Source: Saprospiraceae bacterium (GTDB taxonomy: Bacteria > Bacteroidota > Bacteroidia > Chitinophagales > Saprospiraceae). Taken from it: a stretch of DNA of 64,000 nucleotides. The stretch is taken from NCBI GenBank assembly GCA_024103005.1, contig JAGFJA010000039.1, positions 1-64,000 on the forward strand, in the 5' to 3' direction. The number at the start of each line of letters is the position of its first letter. The stretch's first letter is position 1. Shown piece by piece: positions 27,066-37,225 of the stretch. Position numbers and translations under genes: made by a program. Under the pieces are notes generated by a model that made no database searches, was not told the origin of the DNA, and saw only the letters and a list, made by a program, of their open reading frames with translations.

Positions 27066-28844
27066 ATGACCTATTTGCGAAGGTTATTAAAAAAATTTCT
27101 GATATGGCGCATAAAGAATGTTCCAGAACGGCAATTTGTGTTGATAATCAGTATATTGATAGGTTTCGTCTCGGGGATGGGTGCTGTTTTAATGAAGAAT
27201 ATCACTTATGAGATAAAGGCCTTTATTCAGCAGGAATTTATTCAGGGGTATTTTACGATATTATACTTTGTTTTTCCGGCAATCGGTCTTACGCTGACCT
27301 ATATTGCTTCCAAAGTAATATTGGGTAAGCTTACCGGGCAGGGTATTTCGGACACCTTGTATGCAATTTCCAAGAAACATGGGAAAATGGGAATCAGAGG
27401 GATGTATTCCCCTATGGTAGCTGCTCCTTTGACTGTGGGATTTGGTGGTTCAGTGGGTTTGGAGGGAGCTACTGTGTTTATGGGGTCGTCTATCGGATCT
27501 AATCTTGCACGTTTATTTCATTTAAATCAAAAAACGGTTAATTTGATGATCGGGTGTGCTGCCGCCGGTGCTCTTGCCTCAGTTTTTCACGCACCCATCG
27601 GAGCTATTATCTTTGCCATTGAAATATTTTCTTTGGATCTGACTATAGCCAGTATAGTACCGATGTTGCTGGCGTCTTCAGTCGGAGCATTAACGTCTAT
27701 CTGGATATACGGAGATGATACCATTTTTAAATTTGTCATTCAGGATAAGTTTTTACCAAAGGATATTCCGTTTTATATCCTTCTGGGAATCATAGGTGCG
27801 ATGTCTTCCCTTTATTTTATCACGATGTATAAGTTGATGGGCAAGATGTTTGCGAAGATTACCAAACAATGGCAGAAGTTATTATTGGGTTCTGTCATTT
27901 TAGGAACCTTGATATACTGGTTTCCCTCCCTTTATGGTCAGGGCTATTCGACCATAACGCCTTTGTTGATTGGGAAGCATCATGTAGTCATGGGAAATAA
28001 CAGCTGGTATGGTTCGAAAGATATGTTGCTGGTTTCAGGGTTGATGTTTTCGATAGTTTTTCTGAAAGTTATTGCCACGTCTGCAACAATCGGAGCAGTC
28101 CGGGTAGGCGGGATATTTAGCCCTTCATTAATGTCAGGGTGTTGTATGGGGTATGGAGTTGCATTGTTGATTAATTATCTTGGGGTGGGTGAGGTATCTC
28201 CTACAAATTTTGCGCTGATAGGGATGGCCACTCAGATGGCAGGCGCCATGCATGCCCCTCTCACCGCTATTTTTATGATATCGGAATTGACTGGAACATA
28301 CGAACTGATGTTACCGTTGATGATATGTACTGCCATTTCCTATAGCATCAACAAGTATTTTACGCCTTATAATGTCTATCAGGAAAAACTTGCACAGCAA
28401 AAAGCACTTATTACACACGATAAAGATAAGGCTGTATTAATCATGCTTACCCTGGATAAGGTGATTGAGACGAATTTTGTACCAATTTCAACCGAAATGA
28501 CGCTGCGGGAAATGCTTTATCAGGCTATCGAACAATCTACTCGGAATATTTTCCCGGTTATCGATGAAAACAATCGGTTTCTTGGAGTTGTGACACTGGA
28601 CGATATCCGTATGATTATGTTTGATCAGAAGCAATATGACACTGTCTATGTGTCCGAGCTCATGCACAGTGCGCCGGCGATCATCGAGGTGACGGATACC
28701 ATGGAGGAAGTGATGTCCAAATTTCAAAGCAGCAGTGCATGGAACCTGCCGGTCTGCGAGGCTGGCAAGTATGTAGGGTTTGTGTCAAAGTCAAAGGTAT
28801 TGGCAGTGTATCGGCGCAAGCTCATCGATTTGGCCGGAGTATAA
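27066..28844 (+). CDS. ClC-family chloride channel/antiporter with CBS pair
   Basis: About 592 residues, inner membrane. The ClC core has the ion-path motifs GQGISD, GSVGLEGATVFMGS (the gating glutamate of the G-x-EG-x type is kept) and GGIFSPSLMSG. The C-terminal part from about 450 holds two CBS domains (PISTEMTLREMLYQ... and MHSAPAIIEVTDTMEEV), which usually sense adenine nucleotides. The retained gating glutamate fits either a channel or a Cl-/H+ exchanger. I chose ATG 27066 over the GTG at 27054 because it directly precedes the basic cytoplasmic start (TYLRRLLKKF). The gene stands alone. Confidence 0.93.
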   Translation: MTYLRRLLKKFLIWRIKNVPERQFVLIISILIGFVSGMGAVLMKNITYEIKAFIQQEFIQGYFTILYFVFPAIGLTLTYIASKVILGKLTGQGISDTLYAISKKHGKMGIRGMYSPMVAAPLTVGFGGSVGLEGATVFMGSSIGSNLARLFHLNQKTVNLMIGCAAAGALASVFHAPIGAIIFAIEIFSLDLTIASIVPMLLASSVGALTSIWIYGDDTIFKFVIQDKFLPKDIPFYILLGIIGAMSSLYFITMYKLMGKMFAKITKQWQKLLLGSVILGTLIYWFPSLYGQGYSTITPLLIGKHHVVMGNNSWYGSKDMLLVSGLMFSIVFLKVIATSATIGAVRVGGIFSPSLMSGCCMGYGVALLINYLGVGEVSPTNFALIGMATQMAGAMHAPLTAIFMISELTGTYELMLPLMICTAISYSINKYFTPYNVYQEKLAQQKALITHDKDKAVLIMLTLDKVIETNFVPISTEMTLREMLYQAIEQSTRNIFPVIDENNRFLGVVTLDDIRMIMFDQKQYDTVYVSELMHSAPAIIEVTDTMEEVMSKFQSSSAWNLPVCEAGKYVGFVSKSKVLAVYRRKLIDLAGV

Positions 28845-28928
28845 CCATTTGCTTTCTAAGACATTGAATAAAGCCCGATTCAAAAATCCTTATACACAGA
28901 GATGGAAGCCTCTTTGTAGTGGCTCAGC

Positions 28929-29843
28929 TTACATCGTAAAGTGAGTCATGTCCTTAAATATATCCACCCGCATGGCAATATCCAGATTGGATATGCTCTT
29001 GAGCTTGGCCAGTGAAAAATCTTCAACACAGAATGATGCCATCACAGAAGCATACACTATGGCCCGTTTCATATTGTCAAATGACAGGTCATCTGTTTTG
29101 GCAAGATATCCGATAAAGCCGCCGGCAAAGGTATCTCCGGCCCCGGTCGGATCAACCACTTCTGCTACCGGGAGTGCAGGAAAGGAAAACATGCGACCTT
29201 CCCGGAAGAGCATAACGCCATGCTCACCTTTCTTGAGAATGAGATATTTGGGTCCCATCTTATGGATCTTGGCAGCTGCAGCCACCAGTGAATATTCGCC
29301 GCTCAGTTGTCGCGCTTCTTCATCATTGATGGTAATGACATCAATTTTCTTCAAAACCTCTTTAAGGCCATCAAGGGCAACATCCATCCAAAAGTTCATC
29401 GTATCCAGCACTACAAGCCGTGGACGGCGATTCATCTGATTGAGGACATCCAGCTGAACTTCCGGCGTCAAGTTGCCCAGCATCAGGTAGTCCGCATTTC
29501 TGAATGTTGGTGGCAGTTTGGGGTGAAAATCTGCCAACACATTTAAGTCTGTGACCAATGTATCCCGTTGATTCATATTATCATGATACCGACCTGCCCA
29601 GAAAAAGGATTTTTCATCCCTGCGGATTTCGATACCAGAGATGTCGATTCCTCTGGCAGTCATCTCGTCCAGTTCGGACTGAGGAAAGTCGCCTCCAATC
29701 ACGGATACGATCCCTTGGTGCTCAACAAAGAAGGATGCCGCACGGCTAATATAGGTCGCGGCGCCTCCGATAACCTTACCGGCTTTGCCCTTGGGTGTTT
29801 CGATATCGTCAAATGCGACTGTTCCAACAGTTATTAATTTCAT
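28929..29843 (-). CDS. PfkB-family carbohydrate/nucleoside kinase
   Basis: About 304 residues of the ribokinase fold. The N-terminus is KLITVGTVAFDDIETPKGK with GGAATYISRAASFF. The ATP-site signature DPTGAGDTFAGGFIGYLAK, with the catalytic aspartate (GAGD), lies near residue 235. Substrates in this family are sugars, nucleosides or sugar phosphates; the sequence does not say which. I start at ATG 29843, because the longer frame begins at a GTG with no family-like sequence. The tRNA-Asn gene is divergent upstream. Confidence 0.9.
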   Translation of the reverse strand: MKLITVGTVAFDDIETPKGKAGKVIGGAATYISRAASFFVEHQGIVSVIGGDFPQSELDEMTARGIDISGIEIRRDEKSFFWAGRYHDNMNQRDTLVTDLNVLADFHPKLPPTFRNADYLMLGNLTPEVQLDVLNQMNRRPRLVVLDTMNFWMDVALDGLKEVLKKIDVITINDEEARQLSGEYSLVAAAAKIHKMGPKYLILKKGEHGVMLFREGRMFSFPALPVAEVVDPTGAGDTFAGGFIGYLAKTDDLSFDNMKRAIVYASVMASFCVEDFSLAKLKSISNLDIAMRVDIFKDMTHFTM

Positions 29844-29890
29844 TTTAAAAAATATTTTCACAAAGATTATAAAATTTAAATAAAACGTTT

Positions 29891-29898
29891 TACTTTTG
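29891..29898 (+). promoter_or_regulatory. TACTTTTG -7 box of tRNA-Asn
   Basis: A perfect TAnnTTTG match 50 bases upstream of the tRNA 5' end. Confidence 0.5.
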
Positions 29899-29947
29899 CC
29901 CTGCTTTTTAAGTAAAGTACTTAAGAAAATAAATTATTAAGAAATAT

Positions 29948-30021
29948 TCCTCCTTAGCTCAGCCGGTTAGAGCATCTGACTGTTAATCAGAGGGTCGTAG
30001 GTTCAAGTCCTACAGGGGGAG
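29948..30021 (+). tRNA. tRNA-Asn (anticodon GTT)
   Basis: A full cloverleaf can be folded. The acceptor TCCTCCT pairs with AGGGGGA (one G-T). The anticodon stem TCTGA/TCAGA encloses the loop CTGTTAA with anticodon GTT. The T arm is GTAGG-TTCAAGT-CCTAC and the discriminator base is G, as usual for Asn. CCA is not encoded. A terminator follows 10 bases later. Confidence 0.97.
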
Positions 30022-30031
30022 CTTGATTTTC

Positions 30032-30061
30032 AAGGGGTTACAATGTTGTAGCCCCTTTTTA
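30032..30061 (+). terminator. Terminator of tRNA-Asn
   Basis: An 11-bp stem (AAGGGGTTACA with TGTAGCCCCTT, one G-T pair), a tetraloop and a T-run. Confidence 0.85.
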
Positions 30062-30103
30062 TTTCTGTACTTCAACACAATTTCAACACAAATCGAAAAT
30101 AAG

Positions 30104-30147
30104 GAAGCCTTATAAACATTGATGTTTGTGAGGCTTTTCTTTTTTCC
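30104..30147 (+). terminator. Second hairpin with T-rich tail
   Basis: The outer stem AAGCCT/AGGCTT and inner palindrome AAACAT-TG-ATGTTT are followed by TTCTTTTTT. It is only about 45 bases after the tRNA terminator, so it may be a backup or a relic of a lost gene. The remaining stretch to 30551 holds a perfect 12-bp palindrome (TCCTTATAAGGA at 30232) and no gene that I can see. Confidence 0.55.
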
Positions 30148-30551
30148 CTATCTCTTTAAAGTTTGGTTTGAAAATAGTTTGAAAAACGATTTTAATATCT
30201 AGCCCATGTCAGCTATAAAATAATGAATATATCCTTATAAGGACACAAAAAATACCCTCGTCCCGGGAAGTTTTTACTTGTGTATTTTTGGATCATGTAG
30301 GCTCATATACCCTATACCGTTATCAGATTTGTCCGGCTTAGGAAGATGTCATATTGCATGACGGAGTAAAAAACTGATCTTTGAGTTCAAGCTGAACAGG
30401 ATAGTTATAGCCTTTTATTCTATAGATATATGATGGTGGCGTCTTAAATGTTCTATATTACACTGATTTTTCATCATATAAAAATCAGATGCCTTTAATG
30501 GGATCAATTTTCTCAGATTATTCAAATTTATTGAACATCTTTAAAGCTCCC

Positions 30552-31889
30552 TTATCTTCTAAACCTTCCCATGCTTGGCATACCCATATTTCCCATCTTA
30601 CCGGTGGACATATTGTGCATCATGTTTTTCATCTGATCAAATTGTTTGATAAACATGTTGATCTCATTGATGTCCTTGCCTGCTCCCTTGGCTATACGTC
30701 TCTTGCGGCTCGGATTAAGGATTTCAGGATTGGCTCTTTCCTGGGGTGTCATACTCTGGATGATACACTCCACCTTGCCAAAGGCTTTCTCGTCAATATC
30801 CAGATTGGCCGTCATCTTGCTCATGCCGGGAATCATATTGATGAGGGACTTGATATCGCCCATTTTTTTAATTTGATTAATCTGGGAGAGGAAGTCGTTG
30901 AAGTCAAACTTGTTTTTCTTGATTTTCTTTTCGATCCGGGCAGCTTCTGCTTCGTCAAACTGTTGCTGGGCGCGCTCCACGAAGGATACGATGTCTCCCA
31001 TGCCGAGGATACGCTGAGCCATACGGTCCGGATAGAAGATATCCAGTGCATCCATCTTCTCCCCGGTGGAAATAAATTTGATTGGTTTGCCGACGGTATA
31101 TTTGACCGAAAGGGCGGCACCACCCCGGGTATCACCATCGAGTTTGGTAAGAACGACACCATCGAAATTAAGTCTGTCGTTGAATGCCTTTGCTGTATTG
31201 ACGGCGTCCTGACCGGTCATTGAATCCACTACAAACAACGTCTCCGAAGGGTTGATGGCTTTTTTGACAGCTTCTATTTCATTCATCATCGCCTCATCCA
31301 CTGCCAGACGTCCAGCCGTATCTATGATGACGACATCCAGTCCTTTTTCTTTGGCATAGTTGATGGCGTGTGTGGCGATCTCTACCGGATTTTTATTTTC
31401 CGGTTCCTTATAAACTTCCACGCCTACCTGCTCTGCCAATACGGACAACTGGTCGATAGCTGCCGGTCTGTAAACATCACAGGCAGTAAGCAGGACTTTT
31501 TTATTTCTTTTGGTCTTGAGGTGGAGAGCCAGTTTGCCGGAGAAGGTCGTTTTACCTGAACCCTGAAGCCCGGAGATGAGGATAACAGCAGGATCGCCGG
31601 CTAGTGAAATGCCCTCCGCTGCACCTCCCATCAACTCTATCAATTCGTCCATGACGATTTTGACCATGAGTTCGCCCGGCTTGACAGCTTTGAGAACATT
31701 GCGCTCGCCCATAGCCTCATCCTTGACCTTGTCGGTAAATTCCTTGGCTATCTTATAGTTGACGTCGGCAGCCACTAAAGCGCGACGAATTTCTTTAATG
31801 GAGGTAGCGACGTTGAGCTCGGTGAGTTTACTTTCGCCTTTCAGTGACTTGAAGGCGCCTTCTAGTTTTTCATTTAAACTTTCAAACAT
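30552..31889 (-). CDS. ffh: Signal recognition particle protein Ffh
   Basis: Ffh is the SRP GTPase that binds 4.5S RNA and signal peptides and delivers ribosomes to FtsY. The product has 445 residues. The N domain (about 1-90) is followed by the G domain with GLQGSGKTTFSGKLA, DTAGRLAVDE and TKLDGDTRGGAALS, then the M domain from about 300 with GDIKSLINMIPGMSKM and a methionine-rich C-terminus ending in MGMPSMGRF. All GTPase motifs are intact. The start is ATG 31889; a TATATTTG box lies 127 bases upstream. The gene is monocistronic as far as can be seen. Confidence 0.97.
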   Translation of the reverse strand: MFESLNEKLEGAFKSLKGESKLTELNVATSIKEIRRALVAADVNYKIAKEFTDKVKDEAMGERNVLKAVKPGELMVKIVMDELIELMGGAAEGISLAGDPAVILISGLQGSGKTTFSGKLALHLKTKRNKKVLLTACDVYRPAAIDQLSVLAEQVGVEVYKEPENKNPVEIATHAINYAKEKGLDVVIIDTAGRLAVDEAMMNEIEAVKKAINPSETLFVVDSMTGQDAVNTAKAFNDRLNFDGVVLTKLDGDTRGGAALSVKYTVGKPIKFISTGEKMDALDIFYPDRMAQRILGMGDIVSFVERAQQQFDEAEAARIEKKIKKNKFDFNDFLSQINQIKKMGDIKSLINMIPGMSKMTANLDIDEKAFGKVECIIQSMTPQERANPEILNPSRKRRIAKGAGKDINEINMFIKQFDQMKNMMHNMSTGKMGNMGMPSMGRFRR

Positions 31890-32389
31890 ATTGTTTAAAC
31901 CAATTTTATTTAAATAATGCCAAATTTCTTTGTATTAATACCAAAACATTGTTCTTCCCATCAATTATTATAATATTGAATTGATTTTATCGAAAATATA
32001 TATGGTATCAGAGGTGCAAATATAGTTAAAATCTGTTGAGGAAACAGAATGGGCAAAAAGTTGTGTATTTAGTAGGTTGCATTTTATTATTATTAGATAA
32101 AAAGGTGGGTGGCAGGTATTTAATACAGATATAGGGTCGCTCTTACGATGCTTGGTTTAAGACTCCTTGCGAATCCTTCCAAAAAGCTTTTCCTTCGACA
32201 CTGATGGATATATTTTTTATGAGGTTCGGTAGTGAAACCGGAAATTAAAAAGAATAAAATGTTGCAAGAACATTATTTTTTGTAATTTTAATTTGAGGAA
32301 TAATCAAAGATATTCCGTAACTAAGTCAAACATCTTTTTACTTTCTTAATCTGAATATATTTTTATGAACTATTGAAATCACGTGGCTT
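31890..32389. other. Divergent spacer between ffh and the response regulator
   Basis: A 500-base AT-rich stretch holding the ffh promoter box (32017-32024). No gene or clear hairpin was seen. The RR promoter could not be pinpointed. Confidence 0.4.
32017..32024 (-). promoter_or_regulatory. TATATTTG -7 box of ffh
   Basis: A perfect TAnnTTTG match on the minus strand, 127 bases upstream of the ffh ATG. Confidence 0.45.
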
Positions 32390-33013
32390 ATGATGAACAT
32401 CGTATGGGTTGTTGAAGATATGGAATATATTCGAGAAGAAGTTGAAAAAGTTCTCAATGATAATTTCATCCATACATTGGTAGTGACATTTGGATCCGGG
32501 CAAGAAGTGATTGATTTTGTAGGTGAAAAACCTGATGTGATTATTCTGGATTTGGGTCTGCCGGATATGGATGGACTTCAGGTTTTGCTGACCTTGAGAT
32601 ACAGGTATCAAGAAGCGAAAATTTTGATTTATACAATTTATGAGGATAGCCAACACCTTTTTGAAGCACTGAAGTTTGGAGCAAACGGATATTTGTTAAA
32701 AGGGATTCTTCATAATCGTCTTGTTGAGAGTATTTTGGAGATCATGAATGGTGGGGCGCCTATGAGCCGAAGTATTGCTAAAAAAGTGTTCGAATCGTTT
32801 CATCGGAATGAATCAGAGATTACGAGTTTAACAAATAAGGAAATTATAGTTTTGCAGCTACTTTCTAGTGGACTGCTGTACAAGGAAATAGCCGACAAGA
32901 TGTCATTGAGTATTAATACGGTAAAGAATCACATAAAAAGTATTTATGGCAAGTTACACGTCCAGAATAGTCGTGAGGCCATCCTGAAATTCATGCACAA
33001 TAATGATAAATGA
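32390..33013 (+). CDS. NarL/LuxR-type response regulator
   Basis: The product has 207 residues. The receiver domain (about 3-120) keeps the acidic pair Glu9-Asp10, the phosphoacceptor Asp54 (IILDLGLPDMDG), a Thr near 85 (IYTIYED) and the K near 107 (GYLLKG). The LuxR-type helix-turn-helix is at about 146-190 (LTNKEIIVLQLLSSGLLYKEIADKMSLSINTVKNHI, split here only by domain). It is intact. Its stop overlaps the ATG of the downstream histidine kinase by four bases, so the two were translationally coupled. Because that kinase is broken, this regulator is probably an orphan or responds to other donors. The start may be either of two adjacent ATGs (32390 or 32393). Confidence 0.92.
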   Translation: MMNIVWVVEDMEYIREEVEKVLNDNFIHTLVVTFGSGQEVIDFVGEKPDVIILDLGLPDMDGLQVLLTLRYRYQEAKILIYTIYEDSQHLFEALKFGANGYLLKGILHNRLVESILEIMNGGAPMSRSIAKKVFESFHRNESEITSLTNKEIIVLQLLSSGLLYKEIADKMSLSINTVKNHIKSIYGKLHVQNSREAILKFMHNNDK

Positions 33014-34877
33014 TTGCAATCATCTTTTTTATGTTGCTTATTCCGGCATTTTCATTTGCCGGATCAGTAGATTCGGATAATCTGGTCTTAAACAGCAGAA
33101 TGATTGATGTTGATATACGTGATCATGTAAGTATCTATTATGACAAAGAAGGTCGAAGTAATATTCACACAATCCTGAATAGTTGGTCTGATTTTAAACC
33201 TTATGGGAGTGTAAAAGCCCCCGGTAAATTTGTTCGTAATCAATATACCAAATGGCTCAGCTTGCGAGTGGTCAATCCCGTGGAAGATACGTTTTTCTTA
33301 TGCCTGAATGGCTCTTATCCGGTGGATAGCATTTGGTTATTTAAGGGAGAGCGGATGATATAGGATGCCGGGAATTTCCATCCGGGCGAAACAGACCGAT
33401 ACGGCATAGTCAAGATACTCACAAATGCTGTTCAGGTAATTGCTGTGCCGGATTACGGTGAGTATAGAATCCTGATCAGAGATGATAATTAGCAGTATAG
33501 ACCCGGTGAAAATATTCCTACAATATCCAATGCATTTCTCTTTGAATCCGATTATTTCAAACGGAATTTTTTTCTTATATTCCTGTATGAAGCCGGGGTG
33601 GCAGTATTCATTACCTTGATTTTTCTTTTTGGATTTCTGGCATTTGCCGCTAAAGACCGATTATTTTTGTATTATATATTCTATATTTTTTGTTGTTTGA
33701 TAATTACATTCAGAAATCTTGAAAGCATCAATCCACACTTCAATATTACCTTGCGCTACCTGACATGGAATGGTTCAAAAGTATTTCAAGCAGCGCTTGT
33801 ATTTTTTGCTTATCTCAGATTTTTACAGGAAATATTGGAAATAGGTAAGGACCATAGGTTGTACAAGGTTTTTAATACATCTTTATTGGCATTTTATCCA
33901 GTGTATTGATTGAGATTGGTTTGTTCTTTTTCAAAACAGAAACAGTGTATCTACGATTCATTAATTATCAGGTACTCCGTATCGCTATTACATTGATCGG
34001 AGCAAGTTATATTAAAGTTATCTACAACTCAGGCGTAAAATATGCCCGCACTATCCTTTTGGGTGTTATGGTAATGATTGTCGCCGAAGCAGTAAGTTGG
34101 TTATTTTCAGGGCATATAAGCAGCACGATTTCTCTTATAGGTATTTATCTTGAGTTTTTAGTTTTTAGTATAGTACTTTCGATGAAATACAGAGATTATA
34201 TCATTGCCAACAGTAAATTACAGTTGAATAATCGGATTCTTGAAATGGAAAATCTGAATATTGCCAAAGATATGGAATCCAGGATTTCAAAAGATTTGCA
34301 TGATGATATCGGAGGCGCTTTGGTCTCAATAAAATATTTATTAAGAAAGGGTGATATCGCCAAGAGTAAAAATATTGTCGATGAGATACAGGAGAATATT
34401 CGCCACCATATCTATCTTCTGAATCCCGAAAATCGCTCTATTTCGGAATGCCTGTTTTAACTCAGGAAGACTTTGGCCGAAAATTGTCATACACACAATA
34501 TCGAATTCGGATATGAGGCCATCTTATATGAGGAAAATCCGACACTAAAAATAAAAGGCACTTCGATCAGAAATATTTACTTTATCCTGAAAGAATTATT
34601 CAACAATACGCTTAAACATAGCCACGCAGACAAAGTAAATCTGACCGTCACTCTGAATCCGAAAAATATATCTATCAGGTATTCAGACAATGGTACTTCA
34701 GAGGCTACAAATATTTCTAAAACCGGTAACGGACTGAAGAATATTGAAAAAAGAGTACGTGAAGAGCACGGAACGATTCACACCGATACCCAATCCGGCT
34801 GGACCACCACGCTTACCCTTGATCTGGGAGTTATAGTTGAGGCGGATATTACCAAATTCCCGGAGAGCGATTTTTGA
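33010..34877 (+). pseudogene. Broken 7TM-DISM sensor histidine kinase
   Basis: The kinase partner of the response regulator starts at ATG 33010. The layout is a signal peptide, a DISMED2-like beta domain (to about codon 120), seven hydrophobic helices, then a HisKA_3-type H-box (ISKDLHDDIGGAL) and an ATPase part with N-box ELFNNTLKHSHA, YSDNG and GNGLKNIEKR. Damage: in-frame TAG at 33361 and 33490, a 1-base deletion near 33900 producing TGA at 33907 and shifting the frame, and in-frame TAA at 34458. The rest reads cleanly with no other indel, so the decay is recent or the stops are bypassed. As it stands, no full kinase can be made. Confidence 0.85.
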
Positions 34878-35353
34878 TTTCTGATTGCTCGCTATACCAC
34901 CTACCTCTACTTTGTTTTCACTGCTCTTCCTGCTCCATATCGGCACTGTCCTGCGTTCGGTTTTGCGCCTAAAAAGTAATAAACACTGTAACACAGCACA
35001 GGATATGACCCGAAAGGGCTATTGTGATAATACAAATAACACTATACTTTTGTACATACCTTTATTACATCACAATCATAACAAGGTATTTGGTGATAAT
35101 GGATTGGTATTGATTGTGATAATATAACAAACTTTAGTTTGAAAAAAACATCAATGAACTGAAATTGCCGATCCAAAGAAGATTCCTTGAAATTATATGT
35201 GGTGGGATGCGGGTCATAAAAAACCATGAGAACTGATAATTAAAAAATCATTGTTAGAAATTAAGGAAATTCTATTGCAATTGAGTCCTTCTTATCAACA
35301 CTTTTTATAAAGACACAGAAAAAACCAAATCATTTAATTTAAAAATTTTTAGC
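34878..35353. other. Spacer between two broken genes
   Basis: A TACTTTTG box occurs at 35045, about 300 bases before the next gene. Otherwise I see only short meaningless frames. AT content rises towards 35340. Confidence 0.35.
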
Positions 35354-37225
35354 ATGAAAAATATATTTATAATTCTCCTAATTAGTTTGTTTGTATCATC
35401 ATTGTCAGGCTAGCACCCTTATGATGAATGCAGTAATGCCTACGAGATTGATCCTATCAGTCAAAATAACGTAGATATTACCACTTATGATGCAACCGAC
35501 TCCGGCATCCCTGCCGGGACATGCGGAGGCAGTGCTGATGACGATATATGGTATAAGTTTGTCGCGACTTCTACACTTCATGAAATTAAATTCAAAGATG
35601 ATAATTGCATCAATTGGTTACAATCAAATGATCAACAAAGTGCTATACAGCGCGCCGCCGCCGCGGATCCCGGTGATTGGGTTGTAGAGTTGCGCAATGA
35701 CAGCTGCTCCGGAACTTTTGTACAATGCATTTCCGGACCCTATAGTTGTTCAACCGGGAAAATAATCAGATCCGACTTTATCATTGGTGAAACGTATTAT
35801 ATCAGGATATATACCTACGATGCAAACCCTTCATCTGTTGAAGGCACTCTTTGGGTCAGTGAAATAACTCCTGCATCGAATAGCCTTTGTGAAAATGCAG
35901 TTGATTTCACTCCGTCCAACGAATGTTATGACAACTTCAGCGGTAATTTATATGAGGGAGGTGAGTCTGCAAATCCTGCCATCAGTTGTTCTTCCGGCAC
36001 TAATGTCAGCCTTTGGATGAAATTTGAAGCATCATCGGAGACGCATTATATTAAAACCATTTATACAGAAGGTAGTGGAGATTATGCACTGCAGGCATTG
36101 ACCGGTCCGGATTGTAATAATCTGACTGAAGTTGCCTGTGCTGACCAATATTCGGGCAGCTCTCCGGAAAACCTTTTACTTACCGGACTGACGATAGGTC
36201 AGACTATTTACATCAGGGTATATTGCCATGACTATATGCATTCTGACACATACTTCGAATTGTGTGTTCAGACTCCTCCGCCAAATGACCAATATGATGA
36301 TGCAATTCTCATTACCACCACTACCGGAGTCACCTGTAATGATCCCACCTCAGGAACTACTTGGAATAAAATTTCTTCAGAACATATACCTCCGACCATT
36401 GATGAAGGAGAGGCAGGCTTATCAGACGATAGTTTTGGAGCCAATGACAAATGTTTTTGCTTCGACACTTATTAATATCGTATTTTTTGCTCCAAAGATT
36501 ATGGCGAAAACTGGTTTGTTATTGAGACTTCCGTTCAGGGGATAACTTACTATCCCCATTTAGATGAAAACAATAATCTTTATCTGCCAGAATATTATAA
36601 AGAAGAATTGGATTCAGTTACCATTACTCAGCATGCGCGCTTATACAAAATGAATATTGACACCGATGTGGATTGGACTGAAATTACACCGGATGATGAA
36701 GTTGGCTATCCGTCAGGATTTAGTGCAATACTCGGTACATCTACTATCGTATTGAATAAGGGATCTTATATCTTGGTATCTTATGATCGAGGTGACAATT
36801 GGATAGAATTAGATAAAAGCCATGACAGGACCCGGGGGTGGGTATCATTTTTAGACCGTGAGACGGGATATACCCTAAACATTCCCGACTGGTATGACCC
36901 TTACAACATTCCGTGTGATTCCTTCTTCCTCTATAATGGTTCACCATTGGCAGGTATGATTTCCCGACAACCTCTTGATGTCCTTATGAATATCAGTCCA
37001 AACCCTGTCAGTGAATCCCTAAATGTATCTTTTAATATTGAGAGTCCAATGGAAAACCTGCTATTGATTCACGACACCAGAGGAAAGCTGCTTTATAAGA
37101 TCAACACCGGCAGGGTGTCAGAATATTATCAGGAAACTCCGGTAGCAGGGTTGGCTCCGGGCACATATATACTGACGTTAACCAACAGCAATGGAAGCAG
37201 GAGTATGAAATTCATAAAGCTTTGA
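35354..37225 (+). pseudogene. Broken T9SS cargo protein with PPC-like domains
   Basis: One reading frame of 624 codons starts at ATG 35354 with signal peptide MKNIFIILLISLFVSSLSG. It is interrupted by TAG at 35411 (codon 20, at the signal cleavage area) and TAA at 36473 (codon 374). Otherwise it has no frameshift. The product shows two or three pre-peptidase-C-like modules (DDDIWYKFVA, VVELRNDSCSGT, FSGNLYEGGE, LTGLTIGQTIYIRVY). Asp-box-like text follows (CSKDYGENWFV, SYDRGDNWIEL), and then a type A T9SS sorting domain (ISPNPVSESLNVSF to SMKFIKL). A GC-rich block sits at 35650-35673. A terminator follows at 37283. Confidence 0.82.
35650..35673 (+). other. 24-bp GC-rich block inside an AT-rich gene
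   Basis: 22 of 24 bases are G or C. The block contains overlapping or adjacent palindromes GCGCGC, CCGCGG and GGATCC, encoding RAAAADPG in frame. Composition is unlike the surrounding gene. Confidence 0.6.

Noticed and set aside
30489..31223. 244-codon open frame on the plus strand opposite ffh
   Set aside because: Fully antisense to the well-supported ffh gene, with a His- and Leu-rich product lacking any motif; a typical shadow frame.
34885..35127. 80-codon frame between the two broken genes
   Set aside because: No homology recognised, no start context, and it lies in a decayed region.
33361..37225. Genome-wide reassignment of TAG to glutamine
   Set aside because: Many intact genes here end in TAG or TAA at the expected family length, so full recoding is excluded; only local readthrough remains possible.
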